Source: CAVQFB01 sp963711675 (GTDB lineage: Bacteria; Acidobacteriota; Terriglobia; Terriglobales; Acidobacteriaceae). Taken from it: a stretch of 64,000 nt of DNA. Position 1 is the first letter of the stretch; the number at the start of each line of letters is the position of its first letter. Below the pieces are notes generated by a model. The model made no database searches, was not told the origin of the DNA, and saw only the letters and a program-made list of their open reading frames with translations. Location: the NCBI GenBank assembly GCA_963711675.1, contig CAVQFB010000011.1:124001-188000 (forward strand), in the 5' to 3' direction. The position numbers were made by a program, and so were the translations under genes. Shown here piece by piece: positions 9,282 to 23,812 of this stretch.

Positions 9282-9312
9282 AGCAGGTCCTTCGCTTCGC
9301 TCAGGATGACAA
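9282..9312. repeat. Dispersed repeat family B copy
   Basis: AGCAGGTCCTTCGCTTCGCT followed by CAGGATGACAAGC, the family B sequence in the opposite orientation to the 7305 copy. Confidence 0.6.
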
Positions 9313-9386
9313 GCTAGCGGAAAGAAGACGGCCGTGATGGCTGATCCGAAACGGTCACGCTGTTATCTGGTATCCGAGAAAACAAT

Positions 9387-9866
9387 TCAGAACTCTCGCT
9401 TCGGCGCCGCCTGCTCTGCTCCCACTCTTCCCGCTTTGATTTCTGCCTGGTGGTAGTTCTCGCCTCGCATCGCCGCTCCGGCCATGCGTCGCAACATGGC
9501 GATCTGACCCACATGCGTCAGGGCATCGGCGATCGGCCCCTGAAAGAGCTTTTCAGGCGACTCATGCAGCTGCCCGGTCGACGCGAGGAAATCGTCAAAA
9601 GCCTTCAGGCTCGCGAAGAACCGTTCCACTTCCTGCTTCCACGGCAGCGGCTTCGAGTCGTGCCATGTCTGCTTCCCCTCCGCAATCGACAGCGCCCAAT
9701 CGAACAGGTCCCCCATATGGGCAAGTATCTGCACCGGCGTTCTGCCGCCATCGCCGGAAAGATAGGAAGCAAACGAATCAGGCGTATCGCGCAGCGTCTT
9801 GCCGCCGCGATAGGCGACCGTGGCCAATGTGTGTCGCAACAGTTCGCGCTTAGGATCGAGGGTCAT
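9387..9866 (-). CDS. DinB-like four-helix protein
   Basis: The 159-residue protein has the helical layout of the DinB/YfiT family: histidine in helix 1 (LLRHTLATVAYR), HMGDLFDWAL in helix 2 and LTHVGQIAMLRRM in helix 3. These three histidines form the divalent metal site of the family. Members act as metal-dependent thiol transferases or have unknown function; several are damage-inducible. No LexA-type box is seen upstream. A second DinB-like gene occurs at 56356. Confidence 0.7.
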   Translation of the reverse strand: MTLDPKRELLRHTLATVAYRGGKTLRDTPDSFASYLSGDGGRTPVQILAHMGDLFDWALSIAEGKQTWHDSKPLPWKQEVERFFASLKAFDDFLASTGQLHESPEKLFQGPIADALTHVGQIAMLRRMAGAAMRGENYHQAEIKAGRVGAEQAAPKREF

Positions 9867-9959
9867 AATTTGAAGTTCTCACCTAGGGATTCCCTATTCT
9901 CGAAATTATTACGACGGGGCTCATGGATCCTGATCCCGGTTCTTTGTAGCTGCCTCTCA

Positions 9960-11534
9960 TTACAGCTGCTCTTTTCGATGGAGCACTCCTGCTGACTTAA
10001 GCGCTCCTCGCACACGCGCTCCCAGCCTCTGCGCAAATTGCATGTCCAGGAAGGCTTCCATTTGCCGGCTGAAGCGCTCCCCGTAACCGTACCACCAGAC
10101 TTTCTTCATTCCCGGCAGCCGGTCGGAGTCGATGTACTTGATCCGCACCATCTCTTCCAAGCCGAACTTGCCGTGGGTACGGCCCAGGCCGCTCGCCTTA
10201 ACGCCGCCGTGCGGCGCCTCGCTGATCCCGAAGCAAGCAACCGTGTCGTTCACCATCACCGTGCCTGCGTCAATGCGACGCGCAAGCTCCTCGCCCCGCT
10301 CTTTGTCTCGCGTCCATACGCTCGCTGCCAGGCCGAATTCGGAATCATTTGCCAGCCGGACCGCCTCGTCGTCACTTTCGAACGACCGCACCGGCAAAAC
10401 CGGGCCAAAGGTCTCTTCCCGCATGATGCGCATGTCATGCGTGACGTCCGCCATTACTGTGGGAGCGTAGAAGTTCGGGCCTAGTTCGGGGAGCCTGGTC
10501 GCACCCGCAAGTATCCGCGCTCCCCGCGTACGTGCATCTTCCACTTGCGATTCCACGATCCTCAGCTGCCGCTCATGGATCATCGGCCCCACATCGGTTT
10601 TCTCGTCAAGACCATTCCCCACGCGCAATTTTTTCGTCTTCTCAACGCATGCGCTCAGGAACCTTTCGTACAGGTTGCGATGGACGTAGCACCGCTCCAC
10701 CGACAGACAGGTCTGACCCGCATTGACGAACGCGCCCCACACCGCGGCGCTGGATGCCACATCCACGTCTGCGTCGTCGAGCACCAGCATGGGGTCCTTT
10801 CCACCTAGTTCGAGCACGACCGGCAGCAGTCGGGCTGCAGCTGACTGCGCGACGCGTTTACCGGTGGCTACGCTGCCGGTGAAGATCAGCTTGTCGATTG
10901 CCGAACCAATCAGCGCCGCTCCCGTTGAACCGTCCCCCGGCAGAACCCGAAACACATCTTTCGGCACCCCCGCCGCATGCAGCAATTTCTCCAACTCCAG
11001 AGCCGCAAGCGATGTGCATTCCGAGGGCTTCACCACCACCGCATTCCCTGCCACCAGCGCCGCGAGCGCCTCAGTTGCCGGGATTGAGAACGGATAATTC
11101 CACGGCGAAATAATTCCCATCACGCCGTAGGGCTCCCGGCGTATCGTTCCAGCCTTCGTTTTCATCGCCAGGTTGCCGTGCGGCAGCCGTTCCTCGCGCA
11201 GCAGACCGAAAGCGTTCTGGATGAGAAAGCGCGCCGCGTCGAGAACCACCATCACCTCGGTGACGAGCGCTTCGACGTAAGGTTTGCCCGCCTCTTGAGT
11301 TATCAGCCGCGCAACTTCGGTTTTTCGCTCATGCAGGAGAGCCTGAAAATTACGCAGAACCGCGATCCGCCGCCGGACGCCCTGTTCGTTCCATGACGCC
11401 TGGACTGCGCGGGCGCGCGCCACGGCAGCGCCGACTTCGCTCTCGCTCACGCACTCGAATTCGCTCAGAACCTCGCCGGTTGCCGGATTCACCGAAGAGA
11501 CTTTGCGCACCGCGATATGAAGGTCAGTTGCCAT
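9960..11534 (-). CDS. NAD(P)-dependent aldehyde dehydrogenase
   Basis: From ATG 11534 the product is about 524 residues, normal for the ALDH superfamily. It shows SPWNYPFSIP, the cofactor motif FTGSVATGK, the catalytic Glu in LELGGKDPML and the catalytic Cys in NAGQTCLS, plus EETFGPVLPV. The enzyme oxidises aldehydes to acids; the substrate is not evident, although the sequence resembles succinate-semialdehyde/aliphatic types. The open frame runs upstream into truA, so the longer versions (11777 or 11603) are less likely; homology begins near residue 10 of the chosen start. Confidence 0.88.
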   Translation of the reverse strand: MATDLHIAVRKVSSVNPATGEVLSEFECVSESEVGAAVARARAVQASWNEQGVRRRIAVLRNFQALLHERKTEVARLITQEAGKPYVEALVTEVMVVLDAARFLIQNAFGLLREERLPHGNLAMKTKAGTIRREPYGVMGIISPWNYPFSIPATEALAALVAGNAVVVKPSECTSLAALELEKLLHAAGVPKDVFRVLPGDGSTGAALIGSAIDKLIFTGSVATGKRVAQSAAARLLPVVLELGGKDPMLVLDDADVDVASSAAVWGAFVNAGQTCLSVERCYVHRNLYERFLSACVEKTKKLRVGNGLDEKTDVGPMIHERQLRIVESQVEDARTRGARILAGATRLPELGPNFYAPTVMADVTHDMRIMREETFGPVLPVRSFESDDEAVRLANDSEFGLAASVWTRDKERGEELARRIDAGTVMVNDTVACFGISEAPHGGVKASGLGRTHGKFGLEEMVRIKYIDSDRLPGMKKVWWYGYGERFSRQMEAFLDMQFAQRLGARVRGALKSAGVLHRKEQL

Positions 11535-11637
11535 TTCGGAGATAGGGTAATTCAGCGCCCACAGAAAGTCTGTGCGACTTGAAGGGATGTTATCGCTATT
11601 CATTCCCAAACCCGGCAGCGGAGTGACCATCCGATCC

Positions 11638-12393
11638 TCAGTACTCCACCCCGACCAGAAACAACCCGCTCGCCGGGGCTGTCGGCCCGGCCTCCGACCG
11701 ATTGCGTGCTTGCAGAATCCTGGCCACATCTTCGGCCTTGAGCGTTCCCTTGCCGACCAGCACGAACGTTCCGACAAGGTTTCTCACCATGTGGTGCAGA
11801 AAGCCATTCCCGCGAATCTCGTAGACGAATTCGTCCCCGCATCGCTGCCATGCCGAGGAAAAGACCTTCCGGACTTTTGAGACCTCCTCGTCCTTCCCTT
11901 TTTCCGTGTCCACGGCAGCAAACGACGTGAAGTCATGCTCCCCTACTACTTCCGACGCCGCCTGCCGCATCGCTTCTTCATCAAGCGGAAACGGGTAGTG
12001 CCACACATACCGCGCCAGAAATGGCGGACAAATCGGCCCCCGGTAAATGCGGTACCGGTAGGTTTTCGCCCGCGCGGATTTTCGCGCATGAAACTCAGGT
12101 CCGGCCTCTTCCACCGCAAGAACCCGGATCGAGGCTGGCAGCAGGTCGTTCAGCGCCTTTACGAAATTCGACGCCGGAATCGAACACCCACTCTGGAAGC
12201 TGGCCACTTGGGCTAGAGCATGGACCCCGGCATCGGTCCGGCCCGAGCCTTGCGGCAAGACGTTTTCCCCGGTCAAGCGTCCAATAGCTGAAGCCAATGT
12301 GCCCTGGATCGTGGCCGAATCAGGTTGAACCTGCCATCCGGAGAACTCCGCGCCATCGTACGCCAAAACCAATTTGAAATTGCGCATCGCCAT
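11638..12393 (-). CDS. truA: tRNA pseudouridine(38-40) synthase TruA
   Basis: The 251-residue protein matches TruA over its whole length: LAYDGAEFSGWQ at the start, the catalytic motif GSGRTDAGVHA with Asp54, ARKSARAKTYRYR, and the C-terminal GNGFLHHMVRNLVGT. It converts uridines 38-40 of the tRNA anticodon arm to pseudouridine. It is upstream of the aldehyde dehydrogenase on the same strand, with a gap of about 100 bases. Confidence 0.95.
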   Translation of the reverse strand: MAMRNFKLVLAYDGAEFSGWQVQPDSATIQGTLASAIGRLTGENVLPQGSGRTDAGVHALAQVASFQSGCSIPASNFVKALNDLLPASIRVLAVEEAGPEFHARKSARAKTYRYRIYRGPICPPFLARYVWHYPFPLDEEAMRQAASEVVGEHDFTSFAAVDTEKGKDEEVSKVRKVFSSAWQRCGDEFVYEIRGNGFLHHMVRNLVGTFVLVGKGTLKAEDVARILQARNRSEAGPTAPASGLFLVGVEY

Positions 12394-12696
12394 TTCTTCG
12401 GAGTCGTTCGCCAGGCTGGCCTCATCTACTCTGTTTACAGTTTTTTACAAAGTTTTACCGCGCCGGTCAGGGGGCGGCAGTCAAAAGCATCGGCTTGCTC
12501 AGCTATACTATTGCACTTCCCGGAATTCGAGATTTTCCCTCGTCCTCCCGGTGGGTCGGCCAGCGGGGTACGAGAGGTTTTAGACGCGTCGTGGCTTTGC
12601 AAGGAACCTTGCCCGCGCGCTTTGCGTATCACAACTGTCCAGTCGACGCTTCCAGAAGTCCCAGAAGCACAGGCCTTATTCAATGGAGATGAGCGA
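12394..12696 (+). other. Intergenic region between truA and the TolC gene
   Basis: This divergent gap contains A/T-rich text (TTTACAGTTTTTTACAAAG) and a TATACT near 12512 that could be a -10 for the rightward gene, but no convincing -35 partner. A strong ribosome site GGAGATGAG lies at 12685-12693. No conserved gene is seen. Confidence 0.4.
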
Positions 12697-14807
12697 ATGC
12701 AATCGTTCTGTTTGATGATCGCCGTGCGGCGTGCGTTGGCGTTTTTACTGATTGGCGTGCTCTCGGCAGCGGCTTTGGCCCAGGAAGCGCAACCTCCTGC
12801 AACGCCGCAGCCGCAGGCATCAACCCCTCCGGCAGCAAACTTCCAGCTTAAGAATTACACCAATCCGCACTCCCATTTCCCCAATCCTATCGCGCCTTAC
12901 ACGCCGACTACCGTTCCTTTGCCCAACCTCGCCAACACGCCGCGGATCAGTAATTTGCTCCGAGAGGGCAAGATTTACCTCTCGATGGATGACGCCGTGG
13001 CCCTGGCGCTCGAGAACAACCTCGACATCGCCATCCAGCGCTATAACCTGAATATCGCCGACACCGACATTCTCCGCGCCAAGGCCGGTTCGACCATCCT
13101 GGGCGTAAACACCGGCGTGATCCTGGGAACGCCCGGTGGCGGCGTAGGTGGTTTGGGCGGTGCGACCAGTTCCTCCAGTTCAGGGGCCGGCGGAACTCAA
13201 AGCGGTAGTGGCGGCGCAGCAAGCGGAACCCTGGGTATCGTCAGTTCCACGCTAGGCCTCGGGGCGCCGATCACTCCTTATGACCCTCAGCTTACGGGCT
13301 CGCTTCAGTTCGACCGGCTGAAAATTCTTTGCACCAGCCCGTTCTGCGGCCCTTCACAGAACACGACCACGGCAAACTTCGCCTACACCCAGGGGTTTCA
13401 GACCGGAACCAGCCTTGCGGTCGGCTTCAACAACAGCCGCGTGACTGCCGACAGCCCGTTCACCATTTATAGCCCCGCCTTGAACTCCAGTTTCAAGGCC
13501 ACCGTCACTCAGGAATTGCTCCAGGGCTTCGGATTCGCTCCCAACCGCCGTTTTATCGTTTTTGCGCGCAACAACCGTGAGATTGCCGACGTAGCGTTCC
13601 GCTTTCAGGTGATCACCACCGTCGACCAGATCGAGAACATCTATTGGGACCTGGTCAACGCGTACGAGAATGTGAAGGTGCAGCAGGAAGCACTGGCGCT
13701 GGCGCAGAAGACTTTGAACGACAATAAGAAGCAGGTCGAGATCGGCACTTTGGCTCCAATCGAAGTAGTTCGCGCGCAGAGCACAGTGGCCACCAATCAG
13801 CAGAGCTCTGATCGTCGCTCAGACCAATCTCGAACTCGAGCAGTTGCTGATGAAAAATGCGCTTAGCCGCACGTTGGTCGATCCGGTTCTGGCGGATGCG
13901 GAAGTCATCCCGACCGACACCATGCAGTTGCCGGCCTCGGAACCCATCGTGCCCGTGCAGGACCTGGTAAATGATGCGCTGAGTCACCGGCCTGAACTGG
14001 CCGAGTCCCGGATCGACCTTGCAAACCGCGAACTCAGCAAGAAAGCCGTCCGGAACGCGCTGCTGCCGAGCGTCAACCTGTACGCGTATTACGGCGGCGC
14101 TGGCTTGGGCGGAGCGCAGAACCCTTCAGCGACCTGCAATCCGAGCCTCCCCGCGTCGCAACAACCCTTCTGCAAGCCCGCTGGATCGGTGCCGAACACG
14201 GCTTACAACGACACCCTGAACCAGCTCGTCGACTCGAGCGCGCCCGACAAGGGTGTTGGTATCTCCCTGAATATTCCTATTCGCAACCGTACCGCACAGG
14301 CCAACCAGATTCGCTCGGAACTCGAATACCGCCAGGCCCAGATGCGCCTGCAGCAGGTGGAAAACGAGATCCGCATCGAAGTCCGCAATGCCCAGTTCAG
14401 CCTGTTGCAGAATCGTGCCAGCGTGGCCGCCGCCCAAGCCGCTGTCGACCTGGCCGTGCAATCGCTGGACGCCGAACAGAAAAAATATGCGCTTGGCGCT
14501 TCGACTTCCACTCTGGTTCTGCAACAGCAGAGCGCACTGACCCAGGCGCGCTCCAACTTGATTTCCGCGCAGGCCAACTATGAGAAGTCACGGGTCGAAC
14601 TCGATCGCGCGACCGGCCTGCTGCTCGATCACGCCGGCATCGACATCGCAGACGCGGAAAATGGTGAGGTTCGCAAACTGCCCGCGGTCCCTTACGTGGC
14701 ACCGCGCAAAGACACGGAGTCGGTGATGCCGGGCCAGCCCGGCCAGGTGCCGAGCAACGCCGCAACCGCAGATGCAGCCCCAGGAACAGCCGCAACCGCA
14801 GCAGTAG
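12697..14807 (+). CDS. TolC-family outer-membrane efflux protein (two +1 frameshifts)
   Basis: The signal peptide (LAFLLIGVLSAAALAQ) is followed by a Pro/Gln-rich segment and the first outer-membrane efflux domain (MDDAVALALENNLDIAIQRYNL). A Gly/Ser-rich loop follows (13130-13230). The domain continues to ATNQQ near 13800, where the frame changes; the next frame continues ALIVAQTNLELEQLLMKNAL without loss. A second shift near 14743-14755 exposes a Pro/Gln-rich tail ending in TAG 14805-14807. Corrected length is about 702 residues. The start ATG 12697 has an excellent Shine-Dalgarno. The protein would form the outer-membrane channel of a type I secretion or RND-type pump; no pump genes are adjacent. 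If the second shift is real, translation would run on to 14869. Confidence 0.85.
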
Positions 14808-14825
14808 CGGTGAAGTGTGATACCC

Positions 14826-14864
14826 GGCCCTGTCCCTCCACCTTTTGGGGGGACAGGGCCGGAA
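14826..14864. terminator. Hairpin downstream of the TolC gene
   Basis: CCGGCCCTGTCCC and GGGACAGGGCCGG form a 13-base perfect stem around a loop of about 13 bases, with no T-run. It lies just after the inferred corrected stop and supports that stop as the true gene end. Confidence 0.5.
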
Positions 14865-14965
14865 CATGATGCAGCCTGCAACTTGGTACAAGGTACTGGG
14901 TACTGTCTCCTCCGCATCCTCAATATCACTTCAGTCTCGGCAACACCGGGGTTTATGCTCTCTCC

Positions 14966-15863
14966 GTGACGCTTTCCGTCGTCATCATCACTCATAACGA
15001 AGAAGCGAACCTCGCGCGCACGCTGGAGAGCGTGAAGCCGTTGGTCGCCGAGGCCAAGGGCGAGATCATCGTCGTCGATTCCGGTTCGACCGACCATACC
15101 GTGGAGATCGCCAAATCTTACGGCGCGAAAGTCTTTGTCGAGGAGTGGAAAGGCTACGCCGCGCAGAAAAACTCGGCAATCGACAAGGCGACAGGGGATT
15201 GGATTCTGAGTCTGGATGCGGATGAGCAGGCGGAAGCGACGCTTGTTAAAGAAATCACCTGGCTAATGCACGCCATTCTTGTATGGAAAACGGATGGAAT
15301 GCCGGTAAACAACGACCCAAGATCAAGAGAGATCCGCAATCGCGGTTCGAGATACGGGCTCGATGAAACTGATCTGAACGGGTTCTTACTTCCGCGTAAG
15401 AATTTCTTCCTGGGACGATGGATCAGGCACGGTGGCTTCTGGCCTGACTCAAAGCTCCGTCTTTTCCGGCGCGGTGAAGGCCGGTTTCAAGATCGACTTG
15501 TGCATGAAACCGTTAGAGTCGAGGGCACCAAGAGCCCCATGCAGCGCGGCGCGCTCCTCCACCACTCCTACCCCACACTCTCCGACTACATCGACCACAT
15601 GAACCGTTATTCGTCGCTCGGCGCTGAGATGGCCGTCGCCAAAGGCCCCCGCGGATTCAGCGTCATCAACATCGTCCTCCGCCCCGCTCGCTACTTTCAT
15701 CTACAACTACTTCTTCCGCCTCGGATTCCTCGACGGACGCGAAGGCCTCCTCCTGCACCTCTACCACGCGGTCTATGTCTCATGGAAATACGCCAAGGCG
15801 TGGGAACTTTCCCGCAATGCGAGAAATTCACCACAGAGGCACAGAGACACAGAGAAGAACTGA
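14966..15863 (+). CDS. Family 2 glycosyltransferase, WaaE/KdtX-like (one +1 frameshift)
   Basis: The product starts with the GT-A nucleotide-binding strand (LSVVIITHNEEANL), then IIVVDSGSTDHT and the metal-binding LSLDADEQ, as in lipopolysaccharide core beta-1,4-glucosyltransferases of the WaaE/KdtX group. Near 15682-15687 one extra base shifts the frame; removing it gives RPLATFIYNYFFRLGFLDG, the family's membrane-proximal end, and a stop at 15861. Corrected length is about 298 residues. The last ten residues are read from a family A repeat. Uncorrected, the frame runs to 15916 with a non-family tail. The enzyme would add a sugar to an envelope glycan at the inner membrane. Confidence 0.85.
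15828..15860 (+). repeat. Dispersed repeat family A copy overlapping a gene end
   Basis: CACCACAGAGGCACAGAGAC followed by ACAGAG. It encodes the C-terminal tail of the preceding glycosyltransferase in the corrected frame. Confidence 0.6.
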
Positions 15864-15916
15864 TCAGCGCACGTTTGCGGGCAGTGACCCGACGGGACAC
15901 GGTTTGGTTGGTTTAA

Positions 15917-15988
15917 GAAAAGCAGGTCCCTCGACTTGCAAAGCGGCTCGCAAGCGAGATGGCCTCGCCGCGCTCGGGATGACAATTC
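15917..15988. repeat. Dispersed repeat family B copy
   Basis: AAGCAGGTCCCTCGACTTGC, then GGCTCGCAAGCGAG and CTCGGGATGACAATTC. A longer variant with an internal short inverted repeat (GCTCGC..GCGAG). Confidence 0.55.
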
Positions 15989-16139
15989 AGTCGTGGGTGC
16001 TAGGTACTAGGTACTGGGTACTCTGTGCTAGGTGCTGGTTAAGGGTGAATCCAACCAACCTCCCGGTCGGCTTCACTTCCGTACCTTGCCGCACCAGCAC
16101 ACCTCCTCTATCATCAAGGGTTAAGCGGTGTGGGGGTAC

Positions 16140-17933
16140 ATGGCTGAGAAAACCAGGCAGGTCGCCGAATCTCCGATCTCGGACGTATTTGACGGCCGCG
16201 CTCCGTCTGCCTCCGAAAAGCAGTGGGCGGAGAAAACTCTCGCGCCTACGCTCGAGAAGTCGCCCGAAAAGCCTATCGGCGCGCCCACCGGCACCAACCT
16301 CGACGAGAACGGCCACGCCCGCTTCACCACCATTTCCGCTGTGCCGGTCCGCCGCCTCTACACCCAGGCCGACCTGCCGCCTGATTTCAGCTACGACCAA
16401 TACCTCGGCTATCCCGGCCAGCCGCCGTACACGCGAGGCATTCACGCCACCGGCTACCGCGGGCAAGCTTTTCACCATGCGCCAGTTCTCCGGCTTCGCC
16501 TCTCCGGAAGAGACCAACCAGCGCTACAAGTACCTGCTCGAGCATGGCGGCAGCGGCCTTTCCGTAGCGTTCGACCTGCCTACGCTGATGGGCTACGACT
16601 CCGATCACCCCGCCAGCGAAGGCGAGGTCGGCAAGTGCGGTGTCGCCATCGATTCGCTCGAAGACATGGAGATTCTCTTCGGCGGCATCGATCTGGAGAA
16701 GACCACCGTATCGATGACCATCAATTCACCCGCCTCTGTCCTGTGGGCCATGTATCTGGTGGTCGCGGAAAAGCAGGGAGCCGACTGGAAGAAGATTTCC
16801 GGCACCATCCAGAACGACATCCTGAAGGAATACATCGCGCAGAAGGAATACATCTATCCCCCCGCGCCCTCGATGCGCCTGGTCATCGACACTTTCGAAT
16901 TCGGATCGCGCTTCACGCCGCGTTTCAACACCATTTCCATCAGCGGATACCACATCCGTGAAGCCGGTTCGACCGCCCTTCAGGAACTCGCGTTCACGAT
17001 TTATGATGGCGTCGAGTACGTCGAGTGGGCGCGCCGCCGTGGCCTGGACGTCGACGAGTTCGGCCCTCGCCTCAGCTTCTTCTTCAACGCGCACAACGAC
17101 TTTTTCGAAGAGATCGCCAAGTACCGAGCCGCGCGCAAGATCTGGTATCGCCTGATGAAAGACCGCTTCGGCGCCAGGAATCAGCGCACTCGGCCTCTTG
17201 CGTTTCCATACCCAGACCGCCGGCGTCTCGCTACCTGCCCAGCAACCCATGAACAACATCGCCCGCGTCGCGCTTCAGGCGCTTGGCTGCCGTTCTTGGC
17301 GGCACACAGTCGCTGCACACCGACTCCTACGACGAGGCCCTGGCGCTGCCCACCGAAGAAGCCGCCCGGATCGCGCTCCGTACGCAGCAGATCATCGCGT
17401 ACGAGTCCGGCGTGGCGCAGACCGTAGATCCCCTCGGCGGCTCATATTTTCTTGAGAACCTGACGCTGCAGATGGAGAAAGGCGCCTTCGATTACTTCGA
17501 AAAACTCGACGCCATGGGTGGAATGGTCAAGGCCATCGAACGCGGATACCCACAAAAAGAAATTGCCGAGGCGTCGTACCAGTACCAGCGCGCGGCCGAA
17601 GCCCGAGAAAAAATCATCGTCGGCGTCAACGACTTCACCATCGAAGAAGAGTCGCCGCATATTCTTTACATCGACGAATCTGTCGCCCACTCGCAATCGG
17701 CGAAACTCAAAGCCATGCGCTCACGCCGCTCCAATGAAGAAGTCCAGAGCCGCCTCGAAGCCTTGAAGCGCGCTGCCGCACAAAACCCCGAGACACCGGC
17801 CAACGGCAACATCTCCTCCGCGAACACCATGCCTTACATCGTCGACGCCGTTCGGGCTTATGCTACCGTCGGAGAAATCTGTGAAGCCCTCCGCCAGGTC
17901 TATGGCACCTACACGGAAGTCAGCATCACGTAG
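16140..17933 (+). CDS. Methylmalonyl-CoA mutase large (catalytic) subunit (three +1 frameshifts)
   Basis: It belongs to the acyl-CoA mutase large-subunit family, which carries out the B12-dependent rearrangement of methylmalonyl-CoA and succinyl-CoA. Start ATG 16140 is preceded by a G-run. Family motifs appear in order: RRLYTQADLP, TMRQFSGFASPEETN, GLSVAFDLPTLMGYDSDHP, SISGYHIREAGSTA, FFFNAHNDFFEEIAK, RFHTQTAGVSL, GGTQSLHTDSYDEALALP and ESGVAQTVDPLGGSY. They are spread over three frames, with extra bases at 16461-16463, 17192-17193 and 17283-17284; removing them gives about 596 residues. This subunit has no cobalamin domain; the matching B12 subunit is encoded at 27423, about 10 kb away. It joins propionyl-CoA breakdown to the TCA cycle. 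Confidence 0.9.
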
Positions 17934-17936
17934 GAT

Positions 17937-18016
17937 CGTGTGGCGCGGGCGCCCTCGCCCGCGTGCCTTCCTTGGAAAAACTGATATCCTCTGTGTTTCC
18001 GTGCCTCCGTAGTGAA
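17937..18016. repeat. GC-rich hairpin followed by family A repeat
   Basis: GCGCGGGCGCCCTCGCCCGC forms a compact stem just after the mutase stop. Text from about 17987 (CTCTGTGTTTCCGTGCCTCC) is a family A copy. The hairpin may end mutase transcription. Confidence 0.5.
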
Positions 18017-18030
18017 ATAGCGTGAGTCCG

Positions 18031-18594
18031 CTACTTCTTCCTCTGCCGGTATAGGGTCGCGTCTACCTGCCTGGCCATGGCTTCCACATCCAGCTCAACG
18101 CCCAGGAACCCCGCCACCTTCACCGCCGTAACTTTCGGCCCGCTTAACACTTCGTGATAGGGCACTCGATGCACCTTCACGTTCGGCTGGCTGCTCAGCC
18201 AGGTATGGACCTTGTACAGGTGATCCTGAAAGGCTTTTACCACGATTGAATTGTCGACCGCGGCGTCGTAGGTTCCGCGCCGGCGCAGCATCTCGTCCTG
18301 TGACGCCATGACCTCGGGCAGCGGCCGTTGCATAAAGATGACGCGGTACTCGTGACCCGCGGGCAGCGACAGCAGCAGCTGCGAAATCACCTTGACCAAC
18401 TTGCCCTCAGCCTCGGCGATCAGGGTCGGGTCCTTGGGAAGCTGCTTGATGCGCTCCCATTCCAGATATCCCTTGGGATTATCGACGTCCGCCTGCCGTT
18501 CGCCGTCCGACAAAACCGCCATCCCGCCCGCCGCCAGCATTTGCATCATCAGAGAGGTCCCCGAACGTGGCAGACCTGAAACGATTGTGACCAT
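18031..18594 (-). CDS. Sulfotransferase-like P-loop protein
   Basis: From ATG 18594 (preceded by AAAAAGGAC) the product is 187 residues. It begins with VTIVSGLPRSGTSLMMQML, the 5'-phosphosulfate-binding loop of PAPS-dependent sulfotransferases, and has RVIFMQRPLPEVMASQ, equivalent to the 3'-phosphate-binding strand (R..D/E..S). Bacterial proteins of this short type often lack tested activity. Two single-residue switches (PLPEV instead of DPxDV) make the acceptor site uncertain. No carbohydrate or lipid genes adjoin it. Confidence 0.65.
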   Translation of the reverse strand: MVTIVSGLPRSGTSLMMQMLAAGGMAVLSDGERQADVDNPKGYLEWERIKQLPKDPTLIAEAEGKLVKVISQLLLSLPAGHEYRVIFMQRPLPEVMASQDEMLRRRGTYDAAVDNSIVVKAFQDHLYKVHTWLSSQPNVKVHRVPYHEVLSGPKVTAVKVAGFLGVELDVEAMARQVDATLYRQRKK

Positions 18595-18952
18595 GAGTCC
18601 TTTTTCCGTGTGAAGATTCGCAACAACAGAGTCCGCTGCCCTGTGTTCGCGATCCTTCGAGTTAACCACGAAGCTCGGCCCGTGAATCCAGCACAGTTCA
18701 GGGAACTACCCGCTCTTCCTCTCGGACGTGCTGGCGCCAGAAAAGCCCGCTCCCGTAACCCATTCCAGCCAATCTTTTCTGCTGAAAGTATTGAAATCAG
18801 CGCGACAGCAGCGTATTTTTTGCGGTTGGCGTTTATCGTCGCTCTACAAAGCCACCAGTAAAGCAGCGCTGGGCCCCGGGCCGAGTCGTCATTCAGTTTT
18901 TGCATCGGGCATCACCACACTGGGCAGCATAGTTCGTGAGACGGGGGGGAAT

Positions 18953-22799
<3,847 letters not shown>

Positions 22800-22804
22800 C
22801 ACGC

Positions 22805-23743
22805 TTATCTTCTCTCGAACAACACCATGCCCGAGAATCGCGCAAACCGTTCGCGCGTCTTTTTCGGGTAGAACCTCCCCATAAACCGCAAGACTCGCGC
22901 AAATGGCATGGTTCGCTTGAGACGGATGGACTCATCCAACATTGGCCGATATTCAATCTCGCGCCATCCGTAAGGTTCGAAAAACTTCGTCCCTTCCTCC
23001 GGCCCAAAAATCAGCGGCGACTTCGCGAGGGCTTTACCCCACGTTTTGTTTAGCCGCTTCAGCAGATCCGGCGACGCCAGGTCGATAAGCCACCAATGAA
23101 AAGATGGTTGCGCTGCAAGATCGCTGGCCAGTCGTGCTACCTGTTCTCTCTGCAGGTACGCGAGCAGACCTTCGGTGATCACGAAGGTCCGCTTCGCCGA
23201 CGCGTTCACCCGAGCGAAGAACCCGCTTCTAGCAGCATCTTCGGTTAAATCCACAGGAGCGAACTCGTGCGCGCACCGCGGCCGCTCGGCCGCCAGAATT
23301 TTTTCTTTGTATGCCAGTACATCGCCGAAGTCGGCTTCGATCCAGCGCAGCGAAGATGGCAGGTCCAGCCGATACGGACGCGTGTCCAGCCCGGAGGCCA
23401 GGTTCAGTACGGTATCGATTCCGTGATCGCGAATCGTGCGCAGCATTAACTCGTCCATCACTTGCGTGCGGACGATCATCGGCCACGCCGTCTGCCGCGC
23501 CTTCGGAATGCTAGTGAGGATCGACTCGCCTTCCGGCCCAGCCAGCTTCCGCGCCCACGGATCGTGAAACAAGGCATCAGGCCGTTCGGACTCCATCGCG
23601 CGATACATCGCCACCCATCGTGCGGTGTCTGAGACGTGCGAAACGGACGACGACGCGGAACCCGATGCTGCAAACGAACTCTGGGCCACCTCCGGGTTCA
23701 AAGAGGACCGCGGAGGCGGGGGAATATCACGAGTAGCCATCAT
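22805..23743 (-). CDS. SAM-dependent methyltransferase, leucine carboxyl methyltransferase-like family
   Basis: The 312-residue protein belongs to the LCMT/TIGR00027 group. The SAM-binding loop reads TVLNLASGLDTRPYRLDLP, then WIEADFGDVLAYKEKIL, and FVITEGLLAYLQREQV is the family's post-strand 4 motif. Members methylate carboxyl or hydroxyl groups of small molecules and polyketides; the substrate here is unknown. The N-terminal 40 residues are Ser/Pro-rich. ATG 23743 follows GGAAGAG. It converges with the histidine kinase gene, whose stop is 5 bases away. Confidence 0.85.
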   Translation of the reverse strand: MMATRDIPPPPRSSLNPEVAQSSFAASGSASSSVSHVSDTARWVAMYRAMESERPDALFHDPWARKLAGPEGESILTSIPKARQTAWPMIVRTQVMDELMLRTIRDHGIDTVLNLASGLDTRPYRLDLPSSLRWIEADFGDVLAYKEKILAAERPRCAHEFAPVDLTEDAARSGFFARVNASAKRTFVITEGLLAYLQREQVARLASDLAAQPSFHWWLIDLASPDLLKRLNKTWGKALAKSPLIFGPEEGTKFFEPYGWREIEYRPMLDESIRLKRTMPFARVLRFMGRFYPKKTRERFARFSGMVLFERR

Positions 23744-23812
23744 CGGACTCTTCCAGGCTGGAACCTGAATTCAGGAGGTCCTTCCTGTTGGGAAGCCTTC
23801 CTCGTACTTCAA

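Noticed and set aside
16128..17933. Programmed ribosomal frameshifting in the mutase and TonB receptor genes
   Set aside because: There are three and seven shifts in one gene, not at slippery heptamers, and the same pattern is seen in unrelated genes; sequence error explains it better.
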